Positions 1 to 12,800 of a stretch of 64,000 nt of DNA are shown piece by piece (the stretch's first letter is position 1; each line of letters opens with the position of its first letter). Origin of the DNA: Myrica gale (Eukaryota > Streptophyta > Magnoliopsida > Fagales > Myricaceae); assembly GCA_963930655.1 (NCBI GenBank), contig OZ005600.1:2421501-2485500 (forward strand). Direction: 5' to 3'. The position numbers were made by a program, and so were the translations under genes. The notes under the pieces are model-generated. The model did no database searches, had not been told where the DNA came from, and worked only from the letters and a program-made list of their open reading frames with translations.

Positions 1-410
1 AACATTTGTTGTGGTGCAGTGAGTGCAAAGAAAATGCCATCTCCGCGGCTGGAGCTTCCGAGCACAAATGCGTGCTCTGTAATCTGAAAGTGGAGAAAAT
101 AGGTCTTCTGCCATGGCATATGAACGTTAGTATGCCTACTGGTGAGGATATCTTTAATGCTGAAGAGTTCCCACCTTTTGATCCCACTAACCTACGAAGG
201 TATGGTTTTGCTAAATTTCTAACTCGTGAAAATATATTTTAATGTCTCTAGGTTTAATTTTATTATGCCATCAGATTCCTAAAAATTCTGTTGAGCATAA
301 CGCCGTTCTTCCAATTTTTATGAAAAAACTCCCTAATGTTCTCGGTTTTTTCTTTCCCTTTCAATTGCAGTCCATCCACTAAGAAGAAACCTCCAATGAC
401 CGGTGGCTGA
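1..410 (+). CDS. 3' end of an unrecognised zinc-finger-like protein gene (partial)
   Basis: The open frame enters from the left edge and runs to a donor after base 199 (AAG|GTATGG). The intron ends at a polypyrimidine-AG at 370, and the last exon (371-410) reads in phase to TGA at 408-410, ending STKKKPPMTGGW. Two CxxC pairs (CSEC and CVLC, about 18 residues apart) look like one zinc-binding knuckle. They are followed by an acidic, proline-containing stretch and a basic tail. The family is not recognised: the visible part is only about 78 residues and the start is outside the window. The splice phase and the tidy end make a real gene end likely; function is unknown. Confidence 0.55.
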
Positions 411-3131
411 GGGTTGTTGGAGTGCAAACAGAAAACTCAGAATTTCACATAGCTATATTGTGTAAATGCTCAGGGGAAAAAAGAAGGGGAGATTGGCAAG
501 ATGTCCTTGGCATTACTTCCCCTCATGTAAAATGACTCATATTCTAGTCCTCTCTCTTTTGTGATCCTGGATCTAAAAGATCCAAAGTACAGGAAGAAAT
601 AAAGGCCAAATCTGGGTTCAGGTACCTATAACCTTTTTTCCTTCTAAAATATTGGTTCCCTGACCGTCGAGACTCGAGTGGTCAGTCATTCTTTCTTCTC
701 TCTCTTTGATCAATCAGTTATCAATCAGTGCTAATTAGGCAGCAGACAACGATCTTGGGCTTGTCGCGTCACACTTTGGCATTCGTCCATTCCATTGCTC
801 TCCATGGGTTTACGATCTCCAATTTCTCAGGAGACATTCCACTGTTTGGCAAAAGGGTTTTCCCCTCCTACAATTATTGTGGGCTCATTTCTATTAGCGA
901 CAACCAGAAAACGGAAAAGGCTTTAAAAAAAAACAGAAAACCGAAATGTCTGGGTGATGATATAAACTCCTCTCTCCTATTAAAGTTTCAGACACCCATG
1001 CGTTCTCGTCCATTACTTCGACCTCCTATAGTTTATACTTTACTTTACACGTAGCCTCTTAGCCCACTATAAAAATAGACTTTCGATGCCACCGCTCTTG
1101 ACCAATGACCATTGCTCTTACCATATGGATGTGATATTATTATGGCCGCTATGGCTGTGAACGGATGCAATATCTAAACATGAGCAAAAGACTCAACTCT
1201 TTGCTATCATTATTCCATACCTCCCAATGTGCGAGTCCTCTTGAGTAAGTTCAAATATTTCTTTCACTGAATACAATCAACCAAAAAGTGAAGACGCCCA
1301 AATTCAAACTCAAATTTGCCCTTCAAAATTTTGAGTTGTGAACCCAATTTAGTTGCTAAAAAATGCAGGCTTCCACAAAGTAGTAGGCATGCTCCATTTT
1401 GCTGTACCCCTCTAAAAGAGACAATATTCTCAATCGAAGAACCGGCAAAGCAAGGGGTGCTTACCTTTCTATAACACATCCTTGGTTCTACACGCATAGT
1501 AACTCGACTTCAAAAACTGCAGCTGTAGCTGTTATTCTAGCCGGGTGCGGAAAGTTGCCATTGCGAGCATGAGGTACCCTGTTGCGAAGCATGAGGAACC
1601 ATGTGCATGCAATAATAGTTCCCTCGAACATCACATCCCAGACCTTCACCGCCACAATTCCGTATCCCCAATGATCATGCCTTCAACAATTCCTACAAAT
1701 CTGCCAGAGCGTTGACAACTTCTATGAAAATAGTAACTGATCAGAACCAAGTCTCTAACACAGTCAATTCCATCTTAACAGAAACTATTTTTCAACCAGC
1801 GTCAACACAGAATATTTTGCCAACGAATGGACAGCCTTTTACCACCATATGCAATCCACCCCTATTAAAAAAAAATTCCGAGTTGCATGCCTGACCTCAT
1901 TTGATATGAGGTGGCAAAGTTACCATATGGGTCACCATCATTACCTGCAATTTCACCATTCAACTACTTTCTCCATTTGATTATGTTGCAAAGATTTTTC
2001 AAACCTTTTCCTGCAAGGCAGAAGAGATGATTGGGTCTTGTCTCAAGTCTCCGAAAACAAATATGAAACACAACTACATTCTATCTACTAGCTCCATTCA
2101 GGCAAAAGAATGAAATGGCGGACATCATATCTACAGTCTTAGATAGAGGGATGAAAGGAGAAACAGTTCATAACTTAGTTTGCAAATGCATTTTCGACAA
2201 ATACATAAATACATATATGGCAATCCTCTAGGCCATCACAATAATGTCGTACCGACACAAGCATACATTAGTCCAATATAACCATGTTCTAAGAATTTCA
2301 GCATGTAATGAGTAGAATAGCTTATTAGTTATCAAACATCTCAGGGTACATGTATGTAGGTGGTTGGGTGAATTGAAATGGTAGTATTCACAATAAGCGA
2401 TCTCTAGACTGGAGCTGTGTCTAATTAATCATGGGGCATTCAAGATTGCAAAAATTAAATCCATTCCCACTCCCCCCCCCCCTTCCAAAAAAAAATCTCC
2501 AAATACAGAAAGAAGTATGCATTTCAGTATTCTATAATGTCCTCAGTACTGCTTTTACCTGAACAACCATTATACTACTATTCACTGTGCCACTGCAATG
2601 TTCATAAACAGACCACTTCCTCCTTCAGGATAAATGCCAATAACACAAGAACCTACACTTAAAACCTCCCTTTTCAGAAAATACCCATCTCTAAGCATCT
2701 AACCAAACTTCTTATGAAATGTCTCGATGAATTCTGCCGAAAAGACATAATCAACAGAACCACCACCATCCAGCCGCAACCAACATATCATATCAATCAA
2801 AGAGAGCCACTTCAGACTACCATCACCCCCTTGCCCCACCAACAGCACAAGCATCAAACCACCTGCATACACCACAACTGCCATACCAACATTTACAGTT
2901 CACCAAATTTACAACATCAAGCTCTCTCACCAGGCCAACAGTATGCTGTGATTGCTACCCCTAAAAGCATTCTGCAAAGAGGAATGCATTTATGCAAACC
3001 AAGATTTGGTAAATAGAAACATCATCAAACTTGTAATGGTCTGATCGAAATTCTATAATGTATAGGTATATAGCCATACCCCAATGCCCCATAGGCAGGA
3101 ACATACCGGAGTTATTAGATCTAGATCTAGA
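411..3131. other. Intergenic region without a supported gene
   Basis: This holds the 3' UTR of the left-edge gene and about 2.5 kb of low-complexity DNA up to the helicase gene. The short open frames have no recognisable domain or consistent codon use. A C-run followed by an A-run lies near 2468-2495. Confidence 0.5.
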
Positions 3132-3364
3132 ACCAGAAGGCACATCAAAACCAGACCACGTGTTTTTTTTTTGTGTTTTTCTGGTTCTTATTTGTGAAGA
3201 AGCATCACAACTGTCAGTTGGATAAAACTAAAAAAGATTAAATAAAATACCAGAAGGCACATCAAAACCAGACCACGTGTTTTTTTTTGTGTTTTTCTGG
3301 TTCTTATTTGTGAAGAAGCATCACAACTGTCAGTTGGATAAAACTAAAAAAGGTTAAATAAAAT
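3132..3364. repeat. Tandem duplication, two units of about 117 bp
   Basis: The segment starting ACCAGAAGGCACATCAAAAC at 3132 is repeated almost perfectly from 3249. The units differ in the length of a T-run and by one A/G change. Each carries the G-box core CACGTG. The pair sits just downstream of the helicase stop, so it lies in or next to its 3' UTR. Confidence 0.93.
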
Positions 3365-3409
3365 ATATAAGAATAAAAAGTACACCAGTTCAGCAAGATT
3401 TAGAGGTAC

Positions 3410-5818
3410 TCACTGCTCGTATAATTTTACTAGTGACCTTGGCCTCTCATAACCCTCTTCCTTCTGTTGAGGTTTTGGTTTCCCTGCCTGTCTTGATTCT
3501 GGTTTCCAATTGGCTTTGGTTAGAGACTGACCCAACAAGTCAGCAATGTCAGTCGCCATAGTCTCAGCCTTCTTAGCATACGGAAAAGTTTCCCTTTTAA
3601 AGTGGTGTGATAACCACAAATACATAGACAATACTTGATGCTTTGTCTCGAGATCCAAGAGTTCTGCATCATTTCGAGCAGAACCCTTTGGCATGCCCAT
3701 TGCAATATTGACAGGAACATTCTGACTGTATGCTGAAGCAAATCTCATGAGATGGAACATCGCTTTTGGGTCTCGAATGTTAACTGGAGCAAAACAGAAG
3801 TTAAAACGATCTTCCAGAGACAATCCTTGAACCTTCTCCAACATATTTGCAACCTTCTTTATATGATCATGTCGACACAAAAAGTATGACCCATCAAGAC
3901 GGCAGTTTTGACCAAAATTTTCAAGTAGCTGGCAGAATGTAACATCAGGGAGTTGGCCAGCAAACAGCTCCACCTGCTCAAAGAAAGGAAAGAGACCTAC
4001 TTTCTTCACTTCCTCAAAAGGTTGCTTCAAACACTCAATCAAGTAATCTAGATCTTCTAACTGCAAGGTGGTCGTGAGTCCGTCTGGATAGATGCTTCCT
4101 CTTCGACCAGCTCGTCCAGCAATTTGTTTCACCTGTGATGCTGGAACTGGAACAATCTTGTCTCCATTGTATTTTGAAAGGCTATAAAAAATGACCCTTC
4201 TAATATTAAGATTCAGACCCATTCCCACAGCATCACTAGCAACAAGCACATCAAATTCATTGTCTTGTTCATTGAATAGATTAGCTTGCTGTCTGCGAGT
4301 TTCTGGAGGCAAGGCACCATAAATTACACAACACCGGTGATTGGTGTGTTTCTCAATTGCCATTTTGACCTCAAATATCTCTCTCCTCGAAAAAGCAACT
4401 ACACAGTCTCCAGAACGAACATTCTTAAGATCTCCCAACAGAGTCTTGGCTTCAACCACCAATGGCTTAAACCTCTCATAATGGTTCTCATGCAACTCAT
4501 CCCCAGTGTCCGCACAAATCTTTCGGACAATGCTCAAAACACTTGGATCCCCACACAAATGTATCTCATCAGCCTTCAATCCCAGCAATGCTCGGGTCCA
4601 TGCATAACCTCTGCATCGGTCTGACATCATCTGAATTTCATCAATAACAGCCACATCATACAAGTCATCAGTTGACACCATTTCCACGGTACAAGCAACA
4701 TGGTTTGAGAAGGGGACATATTTCTTTTCTTGCCCTGTAAGTAGACTGCAGTAAACCCCGAGAGAATTCACTTTGTCAAAGACTTCCATCGCCAATAACC
4801 TGAGAGGGCTGCAATAAATACCCTTCTTCGCTTCCATAAACCGTTGAAGAGCATTGTAAGTTTTACCACTGTTGGTCGGCCCACAATGATATATAATCTT
4901 CCGTTTCATAGCCCGTGCAAACGGAAACCAAGTATGGGGCTTTGTGAGGTCAGCTGACTCAACCATACCCTGAAATCTCTTTATCTCATCAGGAAACATC
5001 TCCAAACAATATTCCACGAAAATAGAAAACAGGAACTTGACAGCAGCATCAGACGGACCAAGAGTCGCCACGTACTTAAAAATATCGGGAGGGCATTTCT
5101 TGAAGAAGAACTGACGAAACTTGTGCACAGCAGTAGGAAAGAACGACAAGCCAATGTAAATCGCGAGAGCCTGATTGGAAGCCCAACCTGATTTCCCAAA
5201 GTCACGGAATACTTCTTGCAGTATCTCCCAGTCATGCCTTGTCTGCTTTGCACACTTCTCAGAGTTTCTGAGCTCACGATACAATTCAACAGGATCCCTT
5301 GACGCAACATGCGCATAACCCGCACTTGTCTCTGAACCCACATCATTATTTCCATTTTCCAATTCAACTAGAAAAGAATAACTAAAAAGACCCTCATTTA
5401 CACTGTCCCTATCATCAACCATTGCCGATTCACAATCACTAATACACCCTTCATTTGCACCAAGCACTTCAACACTTTTCCCAGCATCCGCGTCAAAATC
5501 GCATTCCGATTCTACCATTGTTGAATCACATACGCAATTATCGTGATTCTCATCATCGTTGGCTACAGACGAAAATGGTTTTACATACAGATTATGACCG
5601 CCAGTTAAATTGCTGCTTCGAGATGGTGATTTACACCTGAAAAGGTCAATCAAATCAAACGAAAAGGGACGGTTTGGGAAATCTAAAGCAGGCGTACCCT
5701 GGTACTTCAGGGAAACCAAACGGTCATATTGCCCAAAAGAAGTGAAATATGGGTTCAGTAGCAAAATCCTAACCGTAGAAGCATATCTCTTAGGTCTACA
5801 AACTCGAAACATAGACAT
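3410..5818 (-). CDS. SUV3: Mitochondrial SUV3-type ATP-dependent RNA helicase (DExH18-like)
   Basis: One uninterrupted 802-codon frame. SUV3 helicases unwind RNA in mitochondria and act in RNA decay and turnover. The first 30 residues are rich in R, S and T with no acidic residue, as in a mitochondrial presequence. A long acidic linker follows. Walker A GPTNSGKT is near residue 312, the DEIQ box near 392 and motif [12 protein letters not shown] near 563, followed by a SUV3-type C-terminal region containing [20 protein letters not shown]. Length fits the longer plant paralogue (DExH18) rather than the ~570-residue one. The TGA overlaps a good donor (CA|GTGAGT), so a transcript could splice past it and change the last residues. 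DEG8 is the next intact gene, as I recall from Arabidopsis chromosome 5. Confidence 0.9.
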   Translation of the reverse strand: MSMFRVCRPKRYASTVRILLLNPYFTSFGQYDRLVSLKYQGTPALDFPNRPFSFDLIDLFRCKSPSRSSNLTGGHNLYVKPFSSVANDDENHDNCVCDSTMVESECDFDADAGKSVEVLGANEGCISDCESAMVDDRDSVNEGLFSYSFLVELENGNNDVGSETSAGYAHVASRDPVELYRELRNSEKCAKQTRHDWEILQEVFRDFGKSGWASNQALAIYIGLSFFPTAVHKFRQFFFKKCPPDIFKYVATLGPSDAAVKFLFSIFVEYCLEMFPDEIKRFQGMVESADLTKPHTWFPFARAMKRKIIYHCGPTNSGKTYNALQRFMEAKKGIYCSPLRLLAMEVFDKVNSLGVYCSLLTGQEKKYVPFSNHVACTVEMVSTDDLYDVAVIDEIQMMSDRCRGYAWTRALLGLKADEIHLCGDPSVLSIVRKICADTGDELHENHYERFKPLVVEAKTLLGDLKNVRSGDCVVAFSRREIFEVKMAIEKHTNHRCCVIYGALPPETRRQQANLFNEQDNEFDVLVASDAVGMGLNLNIRRVIFYSLSKYNGDKIVPVPASQVKQIAGRAGRRGSIYPDGLTTTLQLEDLDYLIECLKQPFEEVKKVGLFPFFEQVELFAGQLPDVTFCQLLENFGQNCRLDGSYFLCRHDHIKKVANMLEKVQGLSLEDRFNFCFAPVNIRDPKAMFHLMRFASAYSQNVPVNIAMGMPKGSARNDAELLDLETKHQVLSMYLWLSHHFKRETFPYAKKAETMATDIADLLGQSLTKANWKPESRQAGKPKPQQKEEGYERPRSLVKLYEQ

Positions 5819-6489
5819 TGTTTAACCCTCACATCAAAAACCATTCGGTACTCTATTTAGAATGAGAAATAAAACCGGGTGCTCATACCTGAATGGGGAG
5901 GGTGGTGAGACTTAGGGGGTGTTTGTTTGTGGAAATTTCGGGGAATATTCCCGAAATTTTGAGAATCTTTACTTTATTGAGATTTATTGGTGTTTGTGAA
6001 AAGTAGAGTGTGTGTGTAAAAGTTAAAAATTTTGGAGTGTATTTGTTTTGTTGGAAATTTCGAAGCCCAAAATTTTGGGGAAACAAACGCCCCACTAAGC
6101 AACCAAAAGGAAGCCCTAGGGCTCAACTTTGGCAGGTGGATTTTATTTTTCGAAACGGAAAAACGTGGACTTGGGCTTGATTCGCCGGGCTCCAGGAATG
6201 GGCCTGCAATTTTTCTAAATTAGGTCCGTTTAATTTTTGACAGTCTACGCCCCTACCTATATCAGTTCTGGCCAAAATTAAAAAAGAATAGATAAATTCG
6301 ACGCCAATTAATACTTATCAAATTGAACAATTTGAGACGTTCAATAAGTACTCGGTCAATTGAATTGTTCCAATAATTAATTAAAAAATATACCTAAAAA
6401 AGAATTTATGCATCCAGGCACTTTCATTGCCAAAAGCAACTTCAATATATATACCAAAGACACCATCGTGGACAGAATACCATTAAGAA
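5819..6489. other. Spacer between helicase and F-box pseudogene; helicase promoter with a MITE
   Basis: The helicase 5' region (minus strand) and the upstream side of the F-box pseudogene share this spacer. A 179-bp MITE-like element starts about 100 bp upstream of the helicase ATG. No other gene is seen. Confidence 0.5.
5915..6093. mobile_element. MITE-like element, copy 1 (GGGGGTGTTTGTTT termini)
   Basis: It begins GGGGGTGTTTGTTT and ends AAACAAACGCCCC, giving imperfect terminal inverted repeats of about 14 bp, or about 19 bp if the outer CTTAG/CTAAG is included. The same sequence recurs at 43241-43422 at similar length and in the same orientation. No coding capacity. A target-site duplication is not clear; 6-bp flanks ACTTAG/ACTAAG match at 5 of 6 positions. 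Confidence 0.8.
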
Positions 6490-7575
6490 ATGGAAATGAC
6501 GAGGTCGGACACTTTACCAGAAGACGTGGTGGAGGACATCCAAAGTCCACTTTCATTGCCCACCACCTCCGCCGTTCGCGTCAAAGCATTACCAATTTTT
6601 ATCTTCTCGTCCAGCGGAAGGACCTTATCACCAGGAATAGCATACTTTCCTTGATCCCAGCCCAGATGGAGATGGCAATGGTTCAGGACCTCAGGTGATC
6701 ATGAAGCGCTTGTCGAGGTGCCAGCTGGCAATCTGTTTTCTTCAATTTTCAACGAGGAGTAGAATTTCTGTCTCAGGTACTCGCGTTTATGGCATAGTCT
6801 GTTTCTACAATCGGGGCCAAGGTACCAAGGTTGTCTTATGGAAGTATGGAACCCCGCCGTGAGAGAGTTTCAGGTCCTGCCCGAGCGTCCTATAGATTGT
6901 CCACTAGAGGCGGACTATGATATCGAGAGTCTTGGGTTTGGTTACGATCCCAAAGCTGACGACTACAAGGTGGTCAGGATGGTGTACTCGTGGCAGTGCC
7001 TCGGCCCAGACATTCCTCCCCTAACCGAGGTCTGCAGCCTAAGGACTAATTCGTGGAGAAAAATCAACCCCATTCACAATTATGCTAATTGCCTTAATAG
7101 CACGGATTCAGAGATTTACCTTCGTGGAGCTTGTCATTGGTGGATTGGTCGATCCATGCTAGCCTTTGACATGAGCGACAAGGAGTTTCGACTGATCCGA
7201 TTGCCTAATCGGGACGGTCTTTGGGATTACAAGATTAAGAAGAGTATGACCGTGTTAAGTGGTTCCATCGCTTTGATTGTTCGTCTTGTGGAAGGGATGG
7301 AGAAGAGCTTTGATATATGGGTGATGCGTGAATATGGAATCGAGGAGTCTTGGACCAAACAATTTAAGATTGGACCCGTTTTAGGAGTTGACAGGCCATT
7401 AGGATTTGCAAAGAATGGTCAGCTTCTTCTGGTAGATGACAATGGACATTTAGTCTCGCTCGACTTCAATGGGAAAGAAATTAAGGTTCTTGTCGTCAAA
7501 GGGATTCCACAATTTTTCCGGGTTACAAATGTCGTGCCGAGTTTAGTTTCAGTCCAAGGTGAAAGATTAGTGTGA
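6490..7575 (+). pseudogene. Broken F-box / F-box-associated domain gene
   Basis: An ATG at 6490 opens a typical F-box start (LPEDVVEDI), but the frame degenerates and stops at 6652. The associated domain resumes in another frame (GTRVYGIVCFYNRG, then KVVLW). It shifts again at an 8-bp tandem duplication (TATGGAAG/TATGGAAC, 6837-6852) inside the conserved VVLWNPA motif. From there 245 codons stay open and look like a good FBA domain (GFGYDPKADDYKVVRMVY), ending at TGA before 7576. Intact relatives serve as substrate receptors of SCF ubiquitin ligases. The 3' end is repeated at 29811-30010. Sequence errors could mimic the lesions, but at least two separate breaks favour a true pseudogene. Confidence 0.85.
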
Positions 7576-7608
7576 GATTGGGTATCAAATTGCGTGAGCT
7601 ATCCGTAT

Positions 7609-8399
7609 AGCTGCCCAGTTGGGCCTTTCCATAGTGAATATAGGTCTATGGACCAAACTACTTAAATCTTGTGTCTCACTTATCTCTCCTCTCTCTTTGT
7701 TAATCTAAATTATTTATCTCTCTTTTATTTTATTCTTGACATGGTATCAAAGTCAGGTTACGATCTTGTGGCTCAGTTTGGCTCAAGCTGGTCAGCATTC
7801 TTGTTGGTTTAGTTTAGCCTAGTTTAATCCTAGATTAGTTATTCTCTCGGGCCCTTTGGCGTCCCGTCCGGCATCACTCCGACGACCTTCCGACATTTTC
7901 TCTTGGGCTTTCCAGCGCCTTGTTCGACATTCCATCGTCGACCTTCTGACGACCCTCGCCAGCTATCTTCAAGTGATTGTCAGGCCTTCTCCGATCAGAT
8001 TCCAGCCATATTCAGGCGATTGTTCACCCTTCTCTGGTCAGATTTCGGCCTTATTCAAGTGATTGTTGCCCCTCTCCAGTCCTCATTTGGCGCTATTTTT
8101 TTCTTATGGAGAATTTCTTTTTGTAAGTTCAAACTCAACGTATGTCCACCTTGAGTTTTCAGAGGAGTATTAGAGTCTCATATTGCTAAAATAATGTATT
8201 CTATTGTAATCCAAGATTTATAAATAATTGTCTCTGTAATATCTCATATACACATCAATAAGTACACTAATCTGCCCAGTTGAGCCTTCTCACAGTAAAT
8301 GTAGGTCTATGGACCGAACCACTTGAATCTTGTGTATCACTATCTCTCCTCTCTCTCTTAGTCTATATTATTTTTCTCTCTTTTATTTTATTTTTAAGA
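7609..8399 (+). mobile_element. Non-autonomous LTR retroelement remnant
   Basis: A segment of about 125 bp starting TGCCCAGTTGGGCC (about 7609-7739) recurs as a direct repeat at about 8274-8399. The first copy is followed by TGGTATCAAAGTC, close to the tRNA-iMet primer-binding site used by plant Copia-type and TRIM elements. The paralogous block at 30320 joins the two flanks directly (ATCCGTATAG then GTAATGAGTAT), so this is an insertion into the F-box 3' flank. The second repeat continues leftward to about 8165, so the first may be truncated. No protein is encoded. Confidence 0.7.
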
Positions 8400-9805
8400 G
8401 TAATGAGTATGGTCCAACATGGCCATTGAAGTTACAGAAAGAAAAGCTAATTCAAATCTTCGAAAAGCAATGGCATCATTAGCGCTGTGTACTCTGTCTT
8501 TCTCTGTGCAGGTGTCTTAGGGGACTTTGGGCTTTACGAAAGAGAGTAATTCTATCTGAAATTACGAGTAGAAGCAAACATGTTTTAGTGATAGTTTTGG
8601 GTGATGTTCGTTTTGAAAGTTTTTGTAGGATTTGGAGAATTTTGTGAATTTTTAGGTGATATTAAAGTTGTGTTGGTGTTTGTGTAGAAATTGGTGAGGT
8701 GTAAAAAAATGAATGATGATGTTTATAGTTTTTTTGTTTTTTTTTTTCGAATTTATTATTATTTGTATTAGAATAATAATATTTTTAATTAAAAAAAATC
8801 AAAAATCAAAATAAACCATAAACCGACCTAAAAAAGCGAGAAGAAGACAAATGTAAAGTGCAGAAGTTGTAGGTGCGGCTGGGGACAGTGCGGCTGCGAC
8901 AGTGCGACTGTCAGATATGTTGGGGTCAAATGTCGATATTAACCCCCAATTAATTTTCAATCACACATATCATTCGGCTATTTAGTCATTTCATCATCTT
9001 TTCGAATTTTAATGCACTGAACGCTGGGTCCACATGTTTCTTATAATCTCATTTTACCCTTCAATTTTCCTGCTCTTCACGTTTTACTGGAGGATACTTT
9101 CGTCGATTAACATTAACTTATCTAGGGCAAATTTGGAAGTTTTAGGATGAATCCTTAAATCCTGCTGTGTTTACCGAACATGACCAAATTTTGTATTCGA
9201 ATTCTTACTTTTGTAAGGAAACGAACATGCACAGGAGATTTTGTAGAAAGCAAAAAATGGGCTTTCCTTAAATTTTCTTTAAAAATGCATTTATATATAC
9301 TTCTTCTTTTTTCTGAATTACAGAATTTCGTTGATTTAATAAATAAAGCAATTCAAGATTGTGTTTGTGTTGAAAAATTTTGGTATTGAATTTTGTGTTG
9401 TTATTGGATTTAGTGAAAAAGTAAAAAGATATGTAATTTTTTATATATTTTTATAGGAGATAGATTATATTGTGATATTTTATTATAAATTGGTGAAAAA
9501 TATTGTGATATTTCTAGTGCAATCACACACATAGTTGTCCTCGTGCAGCGTGCTTGCAAGATATTTTTCTTTTAGTTCCGTCGCAGAAATATGTATGTGC
9601 ACGAGGACACTCCCGTACTTTCAACTTGAGCCAGTGGCAACGGGAACACGTCACGAAGGTGTTAGTCTCCAACCAACTCTTATCTACCTCAGATTCTCAT
9701 TGATTCCACACGATAGAACCCAGTAGGACATTGCAGTAATAATCGAGTGTCAAAGTTTTTGGTTTTCTGGGTTTAAGCTTTTTATACGATCATCACAAGT
9801 TAGAG
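8400..9805. other. Intergenic; DEG8 upstream region
   Basis: The segment of about 645 bp from roughly 8594 to 9236, and about 170 bp at 9360-9530, are absent from the paralogous block (30540-30680). They are either insertions here or deletions there. Both are AT-rich and resemble the small transposons elsewhere in the window. The stretch 9536-9805 is conserved in both copies and should hold the proximal promoter and 5' UTR of DEG8. Confidence 0.5.
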
Positions 9806-12800
9806 ATGCAAGCGTTAGTATGCAATTCTTGGCATCTCCCATCTCATGCAATCAGTGTTCTAAGCCGCCTCACAGGTCGGCGTGAGCTCTGCTTCGACGC
9901 GTGCTCTTACTCTCAGCCTCACAACAATTATTCCCCCAAAGATGCCGTTCCTTCCCAACCCATTTCCATTCAAAGGTTTGCTCTTTCACTACCGTTTTTT
10001 TTGAGTAAGAACATCCTATAATGCGGTAATAAGATTTTTCTTTCCGTTGGTGTTACTGGGTTTTGAAATACCAGTATTCGCCTTTAAATGTTTTTTTACT
10101 GGTTGTATATGGTAGAAATAGAGAACGTATAATGTTATGTGCACCGATTTTTATATTTGTGGACAAGCGGCGTGCAATCATGTCTCTGTTTTTTGTCTTG
10201 TTTAAATTTCTGTGCTGGGGTTTGGATACCTCCTTGCTCAATGTTGTTAATATTGTTGTTATTTTACCAACGTGGATACTTGTATGATGTCATTGGAGCC
10301 GCCTTACAATTCTTAAAAAATCTTGGTTTAAAAAAGTTGTTTCGATTATTTTTATGGTTTCAGAAGGGCTGAAGGGAACTCGAAGACTTTGGACAGAGTA
10401 GCGTGCAGCAATCTTCCGGTCACAACAAGGCGGATTCTGTTTTCGAGTTTATTCATGTTCTCCTGTTATTATCCTTCAAGGTACTTAACAGGTCTGCACG
10501 GTTCAGCTTTGTGATCACTTTCAGTCTAGCTATTTGTTGGAGGCCTCGAAAGTAGTGATTTAATTGTGTTGGTTTCAATGGTTCTCAACATGTATATATG
10601 CTTAATGAATTTAATTTGAAATTAGACAATGAAAAGGGGTTTTGAATAGCAAATGAATGTCTGGATATAATTGCCATTTGCCACCTGCAAGAATGGAGAA
10701 GGATGAAGCGTGAGATATTTTCTTGCAGCTATATAATTTAGGGCTTTAAATAGGCATGTTAACGTGCCTTATTATTGATGTGCATCTGACCATTTTCAAT
10801 CAATCTTACTGAAATGGATTAACAATAAGAACACAAAAGAATATTTGATTTTTCTGAATGTATTGGGTCAAAATAGAAGGATTTTGATCTCTATGGATAG
10901 AGTTGTGCACTAGAACATTGATGGCCCAATATATAATTTGCATATGAATGCAAGACATTTCCATTCTAATTGACTGGTTCAGTGAAGTTGGGTTTCGATT
11001 TCTGAGGAGACTTTCATGCTTATAAACTTGCTTCTGATACTGCAATTAAATGTGATATACAGCACGAGCTTTGGGGGATCCATCTGTGACAGTTGAAGAA
11101 GTAACTCCTCCTGTTTTTCCTTCTGGCTCACTCTTCCCTGTTGAGGTTCATCTTTAACTTGTTCTTGTTCTATTCTTATCTTTTGAGGGATTCATTTATA
11201 GCCAAGTAAGAAGAAAAGGGAGATCTTTTACAAGTTACATACTCTTTTTGCGCTGATGTTTGTGGTAGGTTAATTGATCTGTCATATTTGCAGGGAAGGA
11301 TTGTTCAACTCTTTGAGGATAACACATATTCCGTTGTTAACATTTTCGACGTGACATTGCGTCCTCAACTTAACGTCAGTGGGGTGGTTGAGGTACTTTG
11401 GTAGTTTGATCAAGAGCAGCTTATTTACTTGCAAATAAAAGAAAAGAGAAGAAAAAAAAAGTAACTACTTCATGTCAGGTATCTTGTATCTAGAATCAAA
11501 CTTGTAAAACAACTAGCTTGCTAGAACTTTTATGCTAAACTAAGCATGTAATTCCCCAAGTAATATAACATCCTATCATTCTTATGAGCATAAAATTGCA
11601 TGGCAGCAGATATAACCAGAACATCCTATCATTCTTATTGGTATTATCAACATTGATAGGTTCCTGAGGGAAATGGTTCTGGTGTAGTTTGGGATGGACA
11701 AGGGCACATTGTAACAAACTATCATGGTAAGAGCTAGTGATTGAATTTACTGCCACCAAAAGATTGATGAACACATTTTTAAGTGATCCTTTCAATTGTG
11801 TAGCTTTATGCATATAATTTTCCATTCAGCTCATATTTGATTTATAGACGTTTGGTAACGTATCCAACAGAATATCCTTGTTGGATATCAATTTGCTCTA
11901 GTCTTCCCATCTGGTAAATCTTATAGTCATCAAGAGACTGCTATCAGATTCTTCATGAACAACATAACATGTCCTACAGCATGTTTGTCATTCACGCATC
12001 TTTTAGAACTTTGCGTTTTGTCTCTGAAGATTGGATTTTGGAGGGTAATTCCTTGTGGGGTTTATATGATGTCTATCGTATCTAATTTACTAGTTATTCA
12101 TATTAAGTGTATACAATTGTTGTGAATCTCTCATTGACCTTTCTGTTCTTCTATTCTCAGTAATTGGTAATGCCCTTTCTAAAAATCCAAGCCCAGGGCA
12201 GGTTGTTGCACGAGTTAATATTCTAGCATCGGAAGGGTAAGACTTTAAAATCCTCTATCCATTGAACATGCAAGGCGGGACAGGTTGTTGCACGAGTTAT
12301 TGTTCCATCCATTTTTCTTATTTTCTTTAGTTTTTCAAAGGGTACAAAAGAATTTTGAAGGTAAATTGGTTGGTGCTGATCGTGCAAAGGATCTGGCTGT
12401 CTTGAAGGTAAGTTATCTGATGAAATTTCATTGTGTTTTTTCTGTCATAAATTCCACCTATATTATTTGGTGATCTTGTCTGCATAAGATAATGTCTAAG
12501 AGTGTTAAACTCCTATTTTACCTAGCAAAGAGAAACTAATTTGTTTTTCACCAGATTGGACCACAAGACCTTGAAATCCTTGTCTTAAATGTTTAGGTGA
12601 AATGAGCATGGTAGAACCTCCATGCAAAAGTGGCTTAATTACTGGTACATAAATTGTATGTTTGAAAGAGTGTCGTGTCATACATTTGGTGTATGTTATG
12701 AATAGTTACAAAGGAAGTGATACTGTGGATACGGATTTAGCCTCAGCACATGCAAAGGAGCAGCATAATCTGTAAATACCTCTCTATTAGAACATCTGGG

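Noticed and set aside
728-1054. A 108-codon plus-strand frame left of the helicase gene
   Set aside because: No domain, low-complexity lysine run and no splice or promoter context; most likely chance.
2714-3016. A 100-codon frame rich in His, Gln and Pro
   Set aside because: Composition reflects CA-rich sequence; nothing conserved is visible and a minus-strand frame overlaps it.
4286-4624. Plus-strand open frames of up to 134 codons over the helicase and F-box genes
   Set aside because: They are antisense shadows of strongly conserved coding regions, with no domain of their own.
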